From Micractinium sp. NFX-FRZ (Eukaryota; Chlorophyta; Trebouxiophyceae; Chlorellales; Chlorellaceae), in contig JAPTJF010000023.1 of assembly GCA_029339195.1 (NCBI GenBank), positions 209,680 through 273,679 of the forward strand: a stretch of DNA of 64,000 nucleotides, given 5' to 3'. Numbering within the stretch: position 1 is the first letter of the stretch; every line of letters begins with the position of its first letter. Shown here in pieces: positions 1 to 10,483 of this stretch. The translations under genes and the position numbers were made by a program. The notes beneath the pieces were generated by a model. It saw only the letters and a list, made by a program, of their open reading frames with translations. It was not told the origin of the DNA and did not search any database.

Positions 1-956
1 CGACCCCTGGCCACCCCCCGCCTCCATCACCCCGCCCAACCCCACTACAGGTCGGCAGCCCGCCTCACATGGGTCGGACTCCTTGGTGCCGCTGATGGAG
101 CGTGTGTAGATTTCTGGGAAGAACTGCTCCTGGAAAGAGGCCATGGCCTGCAGAGACAGGAAAGGGAGGTACAGGGTGAGGCGCGAGGCTCGCGGGCGGA
201 GATTCCCATAAAGCAGGAGGGGCGGAGGGAGCGGGGCAAAGGCGAGGGAGGGCCAGGCAGGCGGGCGGGCGGGCGGGCGGGCGGGCGGACGGGCGGGCAG
301 GGGAGCAGCACGGGGCACCAGCGGCGCCGGCATGGGCATTGGCCCCACAACATCGGAACGGCACGGAGCCAGCAGTGTGGGCAACGCCACTTGCACCCAC
401 CTCCACCTGCAGGTAGTGGCGAAGGGAAGAGGGGCCACAGGTTTATAGGACTATAAAAGAAGAGTAGTGTGGACCCAGCATCAGGTGCCACTAGTAAGTC
501 ACACCCCTGGGATGCGTCGGTGGCTGGTGGATGACTGCGCTGGTGGGGCCCCGACAGATCCCCACAGAGACAGCAGGCACCAGCCAGCCAGCGCTGATGA
601 CTCACCCCTCCCACGATCCCGATGTCGAAGCTGCAGCGGAGGGAGGCAAAGGCGGCAACCTGTTGGGCTGAAGGCATGCGGGGCAAGTGATGCAGGGGCC
701 ACCGTCGGCACGTTCAAGCACGGGTGGCGTTGGGTTCCCCGTTCGGCCGCCCAGCTTACCCAAAGAGCATGCCTCCAGTGGCGGAGACGAGCGCCACCAC
801 CAGGACATAAAGGGTCATGCGCCCGGTGTAGTGGGTCACTCTGCCGCCGGGCGCCGGCGCTGCTGCCTCCGCCGACGCCTTGGCGCCGCGCCGCCCCACC
901 AGCGGCGAGGTGGGGGAGGGCGGCGCCCCCTCCCCGCCATCTGCCGCGCCGTTCAT
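1..956 (-). CDS. Hexose/H+ symporter, HUP/STP-like (5' part, partial)
   Basis: Membrane sugar/proton symporter of the major facilitator superfamily that imports monosaccharides at the plasma membrane. Only the N-terminal end lies in the window. Visible exons on the minus strand are 956-760, 630-606 and 147-69, and they join in phase. The start ATG at 956 opens a short Ala/Pro/Gly-rich cytosolic leader. The first membrane helix follows (RMTLYVLVVALVSATGGMLFG), then FDIGIVGG, which matches the G(Y/F)D.G..GG motif at the end of TM1 in HUP1/STP transporters, then the first extracellular loop (FQEQFFPE, a Tyr completed across the next junction). Exon 2 is a 25-nt microexon. The intron before exon 3 holds a run of GGGC repeats near 258-296. 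The family normally has about 530 residues, so roughly 85% of the protein lies beyond position 1. Family assignment is firm; the exact paralogue and sugar preference cannot be told. Confidence 0.88.
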
Positions 957-1359
957 GCTGCTGCCTGCCCGTGAGCTGCTGGCGCAGGGCTACGCCATTA
1001 GGCAAACTCAAGGATGTCTAAGCTTTCGCGGGAGCTGCCGGGCAGGCAGCCCTGTGCTGAGCCTTGGACGCTGCCTGAGGGGCCAATGACACTACCAGTG
1101 CTGTCTCAAAAGTGCTGGGGGCCTCCGGATGCATTCATTTCGCACGGTGCCACCTCGGCGCTTTTGTGTCCCGAAAATATCCAGGCCAGCGCGGCCTTGC
1201 ATCCGTTAGTATTGTTTGCAGTGTCATCACGCACCCGTGACCTTGCAGGCCAAGGGGACGCAGCACCTGCCCAGCATCCTCGCCAGTGATTGCGCAGCCG
1301 GACGGTCTCGGGGGGCGGGTCTCACGCATGACGGCAGCTGGCGGAGTGGGTTTGTCGTA
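957..1359. promoter_or_regulatory. Divergent promoter region, symporter/kinase
   Basis: About 0.4 kb separates the start codons of the symporter (-) and the kinase (+), so both promoters and 5' leaders must fit here. I see no convincing TATA box. The only marked element is a small upstream ORF directly before the kinase start, listed separately. Confidence 0.5.
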
Positions 1360-1360
1360 A
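1328..1360 (+). promoter_or_regulatory. Upstream ORF with TAATG overlap to kinase start
   Basis: An ATG at 1328 opens a ten-codon frame that ends in TAA at 1358-1360. The last A of this stop is the first base of the kinase ATG. If transcription starts upstream of 1328, ribosomes would meet this frame first, and termination-reinitiation at the overlap could tune kinase translation. The transcript start is unknown, so the regulatory role is inference. Confidence 0.35.
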
Positions 1361-4300
1361 TGACGCTGCGCGCGTTGCTGCAGGACGCCAGCGGTGGCGC
1401 CGCACCCCCGCCGCTGCCGCCGCCGCCGCCGGTGTACACCACGGTCGGCACCGGCGAACCAGGCCAGACCATCCCCTCCACAGCATCTGTCGTGGGAGGT
1501 GAGGCGGTGACTACGGGTTACTGGCTGGCCTGTCATTATGCCAGTTCGGGTGGAGGCCCATCGTGCCGCCCGGCGTTCCGCGGCCCTCGCTTGCCGCTCA
1601 TTCCCTCCCTCGAGCCTCAACCTCCCCTGCCCCGCTGGCCCCCCCTAACACACACAAACCAGGCGTGGTGGGCGGCCTGAGCGCGCTGACGCTGTGCCTG
1701 GCGGCGGCGCTGGTCTTTGCCGTCGCCCGCATCTACGGCTGGCGCTTTGTGCGCCTCTTTGGCAGGAGCGGCGGCGGCAGCGGCGGCAGGCAGTCGAGCG
1801 ACACTAGCTCGCCATCCAAGAGCAAGCAGTCTGATGTGCAAGATGCCCTGGAACAAGGGAGGGCCGCTGCCGTCCGCCCCCTGCCCTCCATTGTGACCTC
1901 CCGCATGGCCAGGGACTCGACCGAGGTGGATGAGGACACGCCGCCGCTGCGCACGCCCTACGGCGGCAGCGCCACCAACCTGCCCCGCCAAATGAGCAAG
2001 GTGAGGCGGGGCGGAGGCGGCCGGCGGCAGGGGCACAACTAGTGCTTGGAAGGGCCACACCAGGACGGGCAATGAGAGCTTTGCGGGTGCGTTAATACAA
2101 TACACACAATGTGCAGCCGCCCACCCTACTCATACCGTAACGTTACACGGTTGCTCCCCCGCCCCGCCACGCCCCGGCGTGCGCCGCCCGCAGATCAGCC
2201 AGGTCAGCGGCTTGACCAGCAGCCCGGGGCGCAGCTTTGTGGCCAGCCCGCTGCGCAGCGACGCCTCCTGGCAGGACTGCCTGATTGAGGCCGAAAAAAT
2301 CCAGATTCTGAGGAGGCGGGACGGCAAGCCCTGGGTGCTGGGGGGCGGCGCATTCGGGCAGGTGGGTGGGCGGGGGTAGGCAGGGGGCGGGGCGGGGCGG
2401 AGTGAGGCGGGGCAGCGGTGGGTAGCTTCAATTGCTTGCCGGGCAGGGAAGAGGGGCAAGCGTGTACGGAGGGGGACGCAGCGGGCACCACACTGGGGCT
2501 GCCCGCCCGCTGCGCTGGCGCCGACTGCCTGCCGCTGCCGCCGCCGTGCTTTGCCTTGCTGTGTGCCTGCCCCTGCAGGTGTACAAGGCGCTGTACGACG
2601 GGGTGCAGGTGGTGGCGGCCAAGGTGCTGACGGGGCTGGAGGATGAGCGTATCTTCCAGGCGTTTGCGCGCGAGGTGAGGTGGAACAAAGAGGGGTGGAA
2701 TGGGGGGCTAAAGGGGTGCGGGGGCGCGTCATACTCAGGAAATTGGATGGCGCACGAGGTGCGACGAAGGGGTAGAGTTGGGGTTAGGGAGGGAGGAGGA
2801 GCGGGCGCAAGAGGGTGGGCGGCAGGGACGGCCGGAGTGATGGGCGCAAGCAGGCGCGCTGGGAGCGTGGAGGGGCCAAGCTACACGGCTGCGTGGTGGC
2901 TGTACAACTGGCCCGCTGCACACCAGCTGGCCGCCTCTCACGCGCCGCCCTTACCCTCTTTTCCAACACTGCCTGCATATCACGCCCTGCCCCCCTCCCC
3001 CACCCACCCTCCCCCCTGCGCAGGCCGCCATCCTGCGCGGCATGCGCGACCGCAACATTGTGCAGTTTGTGGGCGTGTGCCTGGGGTCGGAGGAGGAGGG
3101 GCAGCCGGACGAGGCGATGCTGGTGAGTTTGTGGGGGGCATGCAGAGGGTACACGGGCTGCCACGGCTGTGCTTTGGGTTAGGACGGACAGGGGCCGGGG
3201 CAAACGGTTGCCGTGCATTGGGAGGTGGCAGCATGCACACTGGGGATGTCGGCCTTGGAAAGCAAGCAGGCCACCTGCACCACTGGCCCCCTCCATTCAC
3301 CCCGCTGCCGCTGCTCCCCCTGAATGACGTCCTTCTATGCCCCTCCTTACATCACCTCATCTTCTTCAACCCCTGCCCCCTGCTATCCTTTAGATCCAGG
3401 AGTTCATGGAGGCGGGCTCCCTCTTCCAGGTGGGGCAAGGTGGCAGGGGAACACCGCTCATGCCGGGGGGTGCGGGGGGCGAGGCCGTGGGCGGCAGGTG
3501 GGATGCCAGGGACTGCGGCTCCCGTGCCCGGAGGGTGTGCCACTGTAAGGCTGCTTGCCCCGCCTTGGCCAGCTGGTTCATTGCCTGCGCTGACACCCAC
3601 CCAAGTGTTTGCGTGTGTGGGCCGGCCTGCTGCAGGCGCTCAAGTGGCGCGACCAGGCGGGGCGCCGCGTGTTTGGCTGGTGAGCCCCCAGCCAGCAGCA
3701 GCAGCTGCGTGTGACTCCTGCCCCCCTTGCCTGCTGAGCCTAGCTGTACTGTTCAGGGTGCCTCCCAGGGTGTCCTGCCCCTCAAGGCTTCGTACCTCAC
3801 GCCGGCCCCTGCCTGGTCTGCTGCTTGCAGGTATGCCCGCGGGAAGCGTGCGGCGTGCGACATTGCCCGCGGCCTGCACTACCTGGTGGGTGGGTGTGGT
3901 AGCAAACAGGTTCTATGTGGAGCGGCGTCTTGCTGCTTGGCATGCCGGGGTGGGGTTGTGGCATGAGATTGCTGGGGTGAAAGGAGGCGCCAGGCAGCTC
4001 GTTGGGCAAGAGGGTTGATGGTGCTGCATTTCGTGCCCTTGGCGGGCATATGAGTGTGTGCTGCTGACAGCCCCGCCCATGACGCTTCAATCTTGTGCCT
4101 CTGTCCCCTTTGCTGCAGCACTCCCACAAGACGGTGCACCTCGACGTCAAGAGCAGCAATGGTGAGGGGGGAGGGGGAGCGGGGAGGGGAGCAACCCGTG
4201 GCTATCGGCCGACTCGCTGCTGCCGCCGATGCCGCGCCACCAAGGCCTCACTTGCATCAGCTGACTGGCAGTGAAGTGGTAGTGGCAGCGCTAGTGACAG

Positions 4301-6787
4301 CTTCTGTCAACCGCGCCCCCATCCTTGCTTACCAACCCGCCTTGGGGGGGGGGGGCCGCGCTCGCATGCATGCCTGCCCCCCTGCCCTTCCCCTCTCCCA
4401 CCCCACGCACCCACCTGCTCACTGGCCCCTGCTCTCCTCTTGCCCTCCCCACCCCGCAGTGCTGCTGGCGCGAGACGGCGCCTGCAAGGTTGCCGACGTG
4501 GGGCTGGCCCGTAGCCTGATGACCAAGACGCTGCTGACAGAGGCGGGGACGATGGGGACGTTTGCCTGGTGAGGCGCACAGCGCGCACAGCATGCTGTGG
4601 GTTTGTTCTGTTTCTGGCTTTCTGCGTGGGGACAGCCCAGCAGGGCGCTGGTGATGAGCTTTAGTTTGGGCTGATTGGGCAAGGGGGGACCCGTGACCTT
4701 CATCACCACCCCACCCAAATCCGAGCTCTGAGGGGCACCTGCAGTGCTGAACCTGAGCTCCTGGCCCCTCCCCCACCCCAACCCGAGCTCCTGTTGCTGC
4801 ATGCGGTGCCAAACCCGAGCTCGTGGCCCCTCCACCGCTCCGGGCTATGTCCTGTGGCCAGCCTGTGACTACAGAGTTGGCTGCGGCTCTCTGGTTGTGA
4901 CGCACCGCTGTGGCCGATTGCCTGCCTGCCTGCCTGCCCACCTTGGTGTCCCTGTGCTGCCCTGCGCTGCAGGTCAGCGCCGGAGGTTCTCACGGGGCAG
5001 CCCTGCGGCACGCCCGCCGACATCTACAGGTGAGGCGGTTTGCGGTTAGGCGCCCGGGCTTGGAGGCCTGCTGACCTGTAGCACAAGCACCGTTTACAGA
5101 AGCCAGCAAGTAGCTGTGCGTTGCCCTGTCCATCCCCCCTCATTCCTCCCGGTCGCCTGACCCTGCTGCCTGCCTGCCCCGCCCGACCCTGCACCCCTCC
5201 CTGCAGCTTTGGCATCGTCCTGTGGTGCGTGCACAGCGGGCGCAGCATGTGCCTGCGCTGCGCTGCTGCCTGCGCCACCTGGCACCCGCCCAGCCACCGC
5301 TTGTTGGCTGCTTTGCTGCGTAGCGGCCAGCCCGCGGGGCCGTGACCCAGCCCCTGCCTGGCGCTCTGCCTTGTTTGCCGCTTCATCGGTGCTGTCCTGT
5401 GTGATGTGTGTGCTGTGTGCTGCGTGTGCTGTGCAGGGAGATAGTGACGGGGGAGATCCCCAACCGGGGGACGATGCGGGACCCGCTGGTGCCTAGCGAG
5501 TGCCCCCGGGTGGGTGTGGCAGCGCTGCCGGTCGATCTAGTTGGTTGGCTGGATGATGTCCTGCAGCCTGGTCCGGGGTGCTGCACAGCTGCCGGGTGGC
5601 CTGCCGTGCCAGCTAGCTGCAGCGTGGCGGTGAAATGGTATCGCTGCTGTGCCTGCTGTGCCTGCTGTGCTGCCGCCCGCAGGAGGTGCTGGACCCTGCC
5701 GGCCTCCCGCCCCTGCTGCGCCTGCTGTGGTGCTGACATGCTCCCCGTACCTTCACCTCCCGCCTTGCTCTCCCGCCCGGAGGTCCCAAGCTTGAACGAC
5801 GGCTGCTGCGCCTGCTGTGCCTGCTGTGGTTCTGACGTGTGACCGTGCCCATTGGGCCCTCCCCTCCTCTCCCCCGCCCGCAGGAGGTGCTGGACTTGAT
5901 AGACCGCTGCACTGCGCAGGACCCCAAGCAGCGCCCCACGGCCAAGCAGATTGTGCAGCTGCTGGAGGGGATGAGCGAGGGGACGCCCAGCCAGGCAGAG
6001 GTGAGGCGCGGCGGCAGGGCCGGGCAGCACTGCATAGCTGCTGGGGGAGCACAGTGAGGGGCTGTTTAGGCCTACATGCTTCGAAGCTGTTCCGCCGCCG
6101 TTCATGTCCCCTGCACACTGTGCGTCTTGTGCCCCCCGTCTTTCCCTGCAAGCCTCCCACATATTGTGTGTGTTTTGTTGCTCCCGTCGTCTCCCCTGCA
6201 GAGGCGTGGCGCCCCGCTGCGCTCCACCAGCCTGGCGGTCTGGAGGGACAAGCTGCCGCAACAGGTGGGCATGAGGGGGGGCTGGCCTGCCCTGCCCTGC
6301 CCCTGCGTCACATCTGGTGCAGCCTGCAGACCCAAGGGAGCTGCTCTGCTGCTCACTGCCCTGAGTGCCCCTCCCCTGCTATTGAACACTCCTTTTCACA
6401 CAGCCGCTGCTCTGCTGCTCACCGCCCCGAGTGCCCCTCCCCTGCTGTCAACCCCTCCCATCCACAAGCCGCTGCTCTGCTGCTCACCACCCTGGCTCCC
6501 ACCCCCCTGCTTTCCATCCTGCACTGCAGGTCAGCATCCTGGGGAGCCCCACCGCCTCACCACCCGAAACCAGCACCGCAGCCGTCGAAGATGAGGGCAG
6601 CCCACAGAAGCTGCTGCTGTCCAGCAACACGGAGGATGAGGAGGACTTGGCGGCGGTGGCGGAGCGGGAGGAGGTGGCGGTGGCGGAGCGTGCAAAGCGG
6701 GGCGCGCCGCCGCCCGCGCCGCCCATGCCCACACTGCGCCTGGAGGACCTGCCGCCGCTGAACGAAGAGGACCAGATGTTCAAGTAA
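1360..6787 (+). CDS. TKL-type single-pass membrane protein kinase
   Basis: Sixteen exons (1360-1498, 1663-2000, 2194-2361, 2579-2674, 3024-3122, 3394-3429, 3636-3679, 3831-3885, 4119-4161, 4460-4568, 4973-5029, 5207-5224, 5437-5509, 5884-6000, 6202-6264, 6530-6787) give 570 residues with every phase consistent. A short Pro-rich N-terminus is followed by one membrane helix (about residues 48-72, LSALTLCLAAALVFAVARIY), then a Ser-rich juxtamembrane segment. The kinase domain runs from about 205 to 455: Gly loop LGGGAFGQ (208-215), VAAK Lys230, alpha-C Glu247, catalytic loop HLDVKSSN (Asp334, Lys336, Asn339), DVG (Asp352) and SAPE (Glu380). All catalytic residues are present, although the loop reads HLD rather than HRD and the metal motif DVG rather than DFG. 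The tail is acidic. There is no clear signal peptide and almost no ectodomain, so it is not a classical receptor kinase. Exon 12 has only 18 nt. Substrate unknown. Confidence 0.87.
4715..4835 (+). repeat. About 30-bp tandem repeats in kinase intron 10
   Basis: Four diverged copies of a unit built around GAGCTC plus TGGCCCCTCC, at 4723, 4755, 4785 and 4816. They lie wholly within the intron between exons 10 and 11. Confidence 0.6.
5674..5894 (+). repeat. Junction echo of kinase exon 14 acceptor
   Basis: The 21 nt spanning the acceptor and first codons of exon 14 (5874-5894) occur identically 200 bp upstream at 5674-5694. The copy has an intact AG and the codons GAG GTG CTG GAC, then diverges. 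It is a ready decoy 3' splice site. GCCTGCTGT-type short repeats fill the rest of the intron. Confidence 0.75.
6339..6530 (+). repeat. About 65-bp tandem repeat (3x) in last kinase intron
   Basis: Three consecutive copies begin with GCTGCTCTGCTGCTCA near 6340, 6406 and 6471. The last copy runs into the true acceptor of exon 16 at 6529. The unit is intron sequence only, so this intron grew by tandem duplication of its own 3' part. Confidence 0.7.
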
Positions 6788-7408
6788 AAGAACGACCAAG
6801 AACGACAGACACGAAGCCAGTTTTCCGGTGGTGCGGGTCGCCCTGCGCCTTGCCCCACCCTCCAAGTTTTGAGTAACCCACCCGTTTTGCGCTCGCCCTC
6901 ACCCACCTGGGCGACACAACCGAACACAACCACCTGCCAAATGTAGTAGCGTGCGTGCCCCCGCCGGCACCAAACCCAAACCTCTTTCCACTTCTTTCAG
7001 TTTTACAGCCCTCCTTTTCTGCACCCTTTTCCCGCTGCCAAATGCCTTGAGCTCTTGACTCTCTGACCCTGACTTGCACCCGCTTCTACCTGCACCCCCT
7101 CCTTTCATTCTCTTGGCTGCACAAAGCCGCATGCCTCTGTGGGACTCACTGCCAGCCTTTGCCTGCTGCCTCTCTGTTGCACCCTCTTGCAAAGAAGTAA
7201 ACATGGGATTACAAGTCCTGGACGCACACAGCATTTCAGTTGTTCAGCACAGAGTCGAGAATACAGTACAGCGGAGTGATTAGGGCTGCGGCAGTAGTCC
7301 ATTAAAAAAAAAGAAACGTTTAGACTTCGCGGCCAGCCCTGCTAGCCGTATCTGGCTGAAGTGGGGGCTGGCACAGAGGGGTCACGTGCAGGTTGAAGCC
7401 CCCTCCGC
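6788..7408. other. Convergent 3' region, kinase / secreted protein
   Basis: Both neighbouring genes end here, and the sequence is less GC-rich than the coding parts. A TTACA at 7209-7213 (TGTAA on the minus strand) lies about 200 nt past the minus-strand stop and is the likely poly(A) signal for the gene on the right. No TGTAA was seen for the kinase. A run of nine A lies near 7305. No other gene seen. Confidence 0.5.
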
Positions 7409-9885
7409 TCAGCTGGCGGCCTGGCCCTCGCCTCCCGCATCGCCGCCGTTGAACGCAGTCTTCACACGGCGCCGCGCGCTGCGGGGGGTGCCTGTTGCCT
7501 CCACAATCTCCTCGAGAGTGAAGCGCCCGCTGCCCTGGCCCTTGCCGGAAGCGGTGGTCAGCGTTGCCGTGACGCCTGGTGGAGGAAGGGTGCAGCGCAG
7601 GGAGGGGCAGGTACGGGTCAAGGTGTAGGGTCAGCGAGCTGTGAGCGACAGCCGGGCTGGGAGAGGAGTAGGCAGTCTTGCCTACCCAACGATGCCAAAA
7701 TGCAACTGCCCAGCAACCAAACATGCCAGCGCAACTAGCCGGCACAACTGCATTGCATGATGCGGATCACCCCCAGCAGCGCCCTCACCTGCGTGGCCAA
7801 AGGTGGGGTTGGCCACTGAGAAGCCAGTGGGGCCGCCAGCGGCGCCATTCCTGCGGCACAGGTAGAACAACAGGCTTGCGAGCGCCACACCGCCTGCGAC
7901 GCCGCCGATCACGCCACCTGCAAGTGACAAAAAGACGCATATCAATCAGACGGCTGCAGAGAGCTGCAAAGCAGGCGAGGCCCCGTCAGGCTGGAACTCG
8001 GCTGCTCGTTTAGCTGCTGCTTGGAACACTGCTGCACTGCCCTGCCCGCAGCACCCTCCCTCACCAATGATGGTACCCTTGTTGCTCTTCTTCTTGCTAT
8101 TGGAAGGCTCGCCAGTGGCAGCAGTTGCAGCACTGACAGGGGAAGCAGCGGGTGCCTCGGCGGGCGCGGCGGCCGGCGCCTCGACCCATGCGGTTGGCTG
8201 CAGTGCGTGGAGCAGTATTTGAGCGCCAGCATGTCAGGGCCAAGCGCAGCCGTGGCATCTGCAGGCACAGCAGAAGCTTGTTGCCCATGCCGACCGCACA
8301 CTGTTTTACCCAAACCCAGCCCCTGCCCCCTGGGCGTACCTCCAGGACGGTGGGGACGCCCTCCAATTGAGGCAAGTCTTGAGCAGTCACGGCGGGCGCA
8401 GTAGGTGGCTGGGCAGTCGCGGTGGGCACAGCAGGTGGCTGAGCAGTCGCGGTGGGCACAGCAGGTGGCTGAGCAGTCGCAGCGGGCACAGTGAGTGGCT
8501 TCACGCTCTGCAGAGTCCCTGAGGAGAGAGGCGTGCCCTGCAGCGAGAGCAGCCAAAATCGTTCGGTGCTGACGTTAGCCTGTGCTCCTGTTGGTTAAAC
8601 GAGCACACCAGGAAAACATCCACCCAGTCTGACAAGCACCCACAAACAGGCAGTCAACCTGTCGCACTACCGCAACTGACAACACCCGTCTCTGCATGCA
8701 CGGTCAGTCCACTCACGTCAGCAGCCAGCGCCGTCCACCACATGGCACCCAGCTCGCCGCCCAGCAGGCGCAGCAGGGCGGCCAGGCTGCCGTCGCGGTC
8801 GGCTGCGGTCAGCAGCTCTGCTGTCCATTCGGCATCCACCGTCTGTATCTCAAATGAGACTAGGGCGGCCCAGGGGGCGTCCTCAGAAAGCAGGAACCTG
8901 CGGCTTGCAGGGAATGGGGGAAGCATGTCAGTGGTGCAACGTGGGTGCTGGAATGGACTGTTGGGTGCTGGCCCAGCACTGGGCATCCCAAAGTCAGCTC
9001 TGCCAGGCTAGTATGCAGCTGGTATGCATCTGGTATGCAACAGGCAATTGCAACGAGCCCAACACAGTGGGCAGAAAGAGCCTGGGTGCTGGCATGCATT
9101 CCTCGCAGGCGGCTGTCGCTCGCTCACCGACGACTGCCGGCAGAGACGCCGGCGCCAACGGAGGCTGAGATCCAGTGGTCAGGCACGCTGAGCAGGTCAG
9201 CCAGGCCGGTGATGAAGGCAGGGAGGCCGGCCTGGTAGGCCTTCATATCAAACTCTGCCAGGGCAGGGGGAGGTGGACCAGAGTAAGAGGACCAGTGAGG
9301 CGGGTGCTGCGTCAGGGTGCTGCTGCCGTCCTGCGTGCCCTATGCTCTCCAAGGCAGGCCCCAGCCCCAGCCCAAGCAGTTGCAGAGCCGACACAGCTCA
9401 GACCCACTCACTTGTGTAGCCAAGCTCCAGCTCGAGCCGCTGGGCGCCCACAAAGCTGTCGGTGTCTGTCGATGTATCTGCGGCGGCAGCGCAGTGGGCG
9501 GCAGGCAGGACATCGTGGGTGCTAGGGCAGCAATTGAAGAACGTACTGTGGCCACCACCCTGCTCGCTTGCGCGCTAGTGCTCTCACCAGGATCCTGCGG
9601 GCGGCCAGTGGAGTAGTAGTAGTGGGGATGCGTGTGGCTGCCGCCACCGTAGCTGCCGCCGCCGCCGCCGTAGCTGCCGCCGCCGCCACAGCCATACCGC
9701 GCCTTGCAGGGCCCATTGCCGCTGTACCCATAGCTGTAGCCGCCAGTGTCGGTCACACCCCCATAGCCATAGTAGCCGCTGGCAGTCACTGCCGCAGCAG
9801 AGGAGGCCAGGAGCAGGGCCAGCAGGCGGGTCGAGAGGCCTGTCGCAAGCGGCATCGCGGGCGTCCTGCTGTTGCGCGCTATCAC
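7409..9885 (-). CDS. Secreted/surface single-pass membrane protein, Gly/Tyr- and Pro-rich
   Basis: Eight exons (9885-9588, 9477-9412, 9254-9128, 8897-8717, 8537-8340, 8197-8065, 7917-7789, 7575-7409) give 432 residues with consistent phases. The order is: N-terminal signal peptide (STRLLALLLASSAAAVTA; the start could also be the in-frame ATG at 9855); a Gly/Tyr/Ser-rich stretch with one Cys pair; two predicted alpha/beta modules (around FDMKAYQAGLPAFITGLADL and AALVSFEIQTVDAEWTAELL); a Pro-rich stalk with four copies of a roughly ten-residue PPAVPTATAQ unit; an Ala/Pro linker; a basic SKKKSNKG; one Gly/Ala-rich membrane helix (GGVIGGVAGGVALASLLFYL); and a short basic cytosolic tail. This is type I topology typical of algal wall or surface proteins. 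I recognise no named family and assign no function. Confidence 0.75.
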
Positions 9886-10483
9886 AGCGTTCGTCTTGAG
9901 AGGGCGGGGAGGCAGCGAGAGGGCGGCTCAAAGAGGAGCGAGCGAGCGGCCCACGCGGAGGCGCTTTCCCTAACTGCAGCCCGTCTAGTGGAACGCCTGT
10001 GTGTGATGAACTTGCGCAGGTGAATGCGCTATGGGCAGGACAGCAATGGCTGGCGTCGCAGTAGCTGGCTTGAACGCCGCCGCCGCCCCCCGCCACCTCA
10101 GCATTGATGCAGAAATCTAAACGCACATGCGCCGGATGCCTAGCTTCAAGCCTCATTACGTTGAGCGCTAACCCAGCCTCACACCATCACTATCCTCCTA
10201 AAGTGCAAATGCAATTTCCATCGTCAGCATGCCTCAGCCCGGTGCTCCAGGAACTGCGGCATGCGCAAGCACCCAGCATGCTGTGCACCCACGCACGTCT
10301 GCCCCCCTCCTGCCTCCCTCCTGCGCCCGTCTTGGCCGCTTTGGCACAGGATGTTACCAGCGCCACGCAGCAACTACAGCTCAAAATTCAATGTGGGGGA
10401 ACCCGCTGCCAGCGGGGCCCTGGTGCTCTACAGCAGGGCTGCGGCTGCCGCCTGCCTGGCCAACTACTGGTTGGACGGCGGAT
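9886..10483. other. Intergenic, 5' of surface protein and 3' of eRF3
   Basis: Both neighbours lie on the minus strand, so this 0.6 kb holds the promoter and leader of the surface-protein gene and the 3' UTR of eRF3. I see no ORF with coding character, no TGTAA signal and no repeat. Confidence 0.4.

Noticed and set aside
2432..4018. 528-codon plus-strand frame over the kinase gene
   Set aside because: It reads through several introns and is out of frame with most kinase motifs. The spliced model with 16 in-phase exons explains the conserved sequence better.
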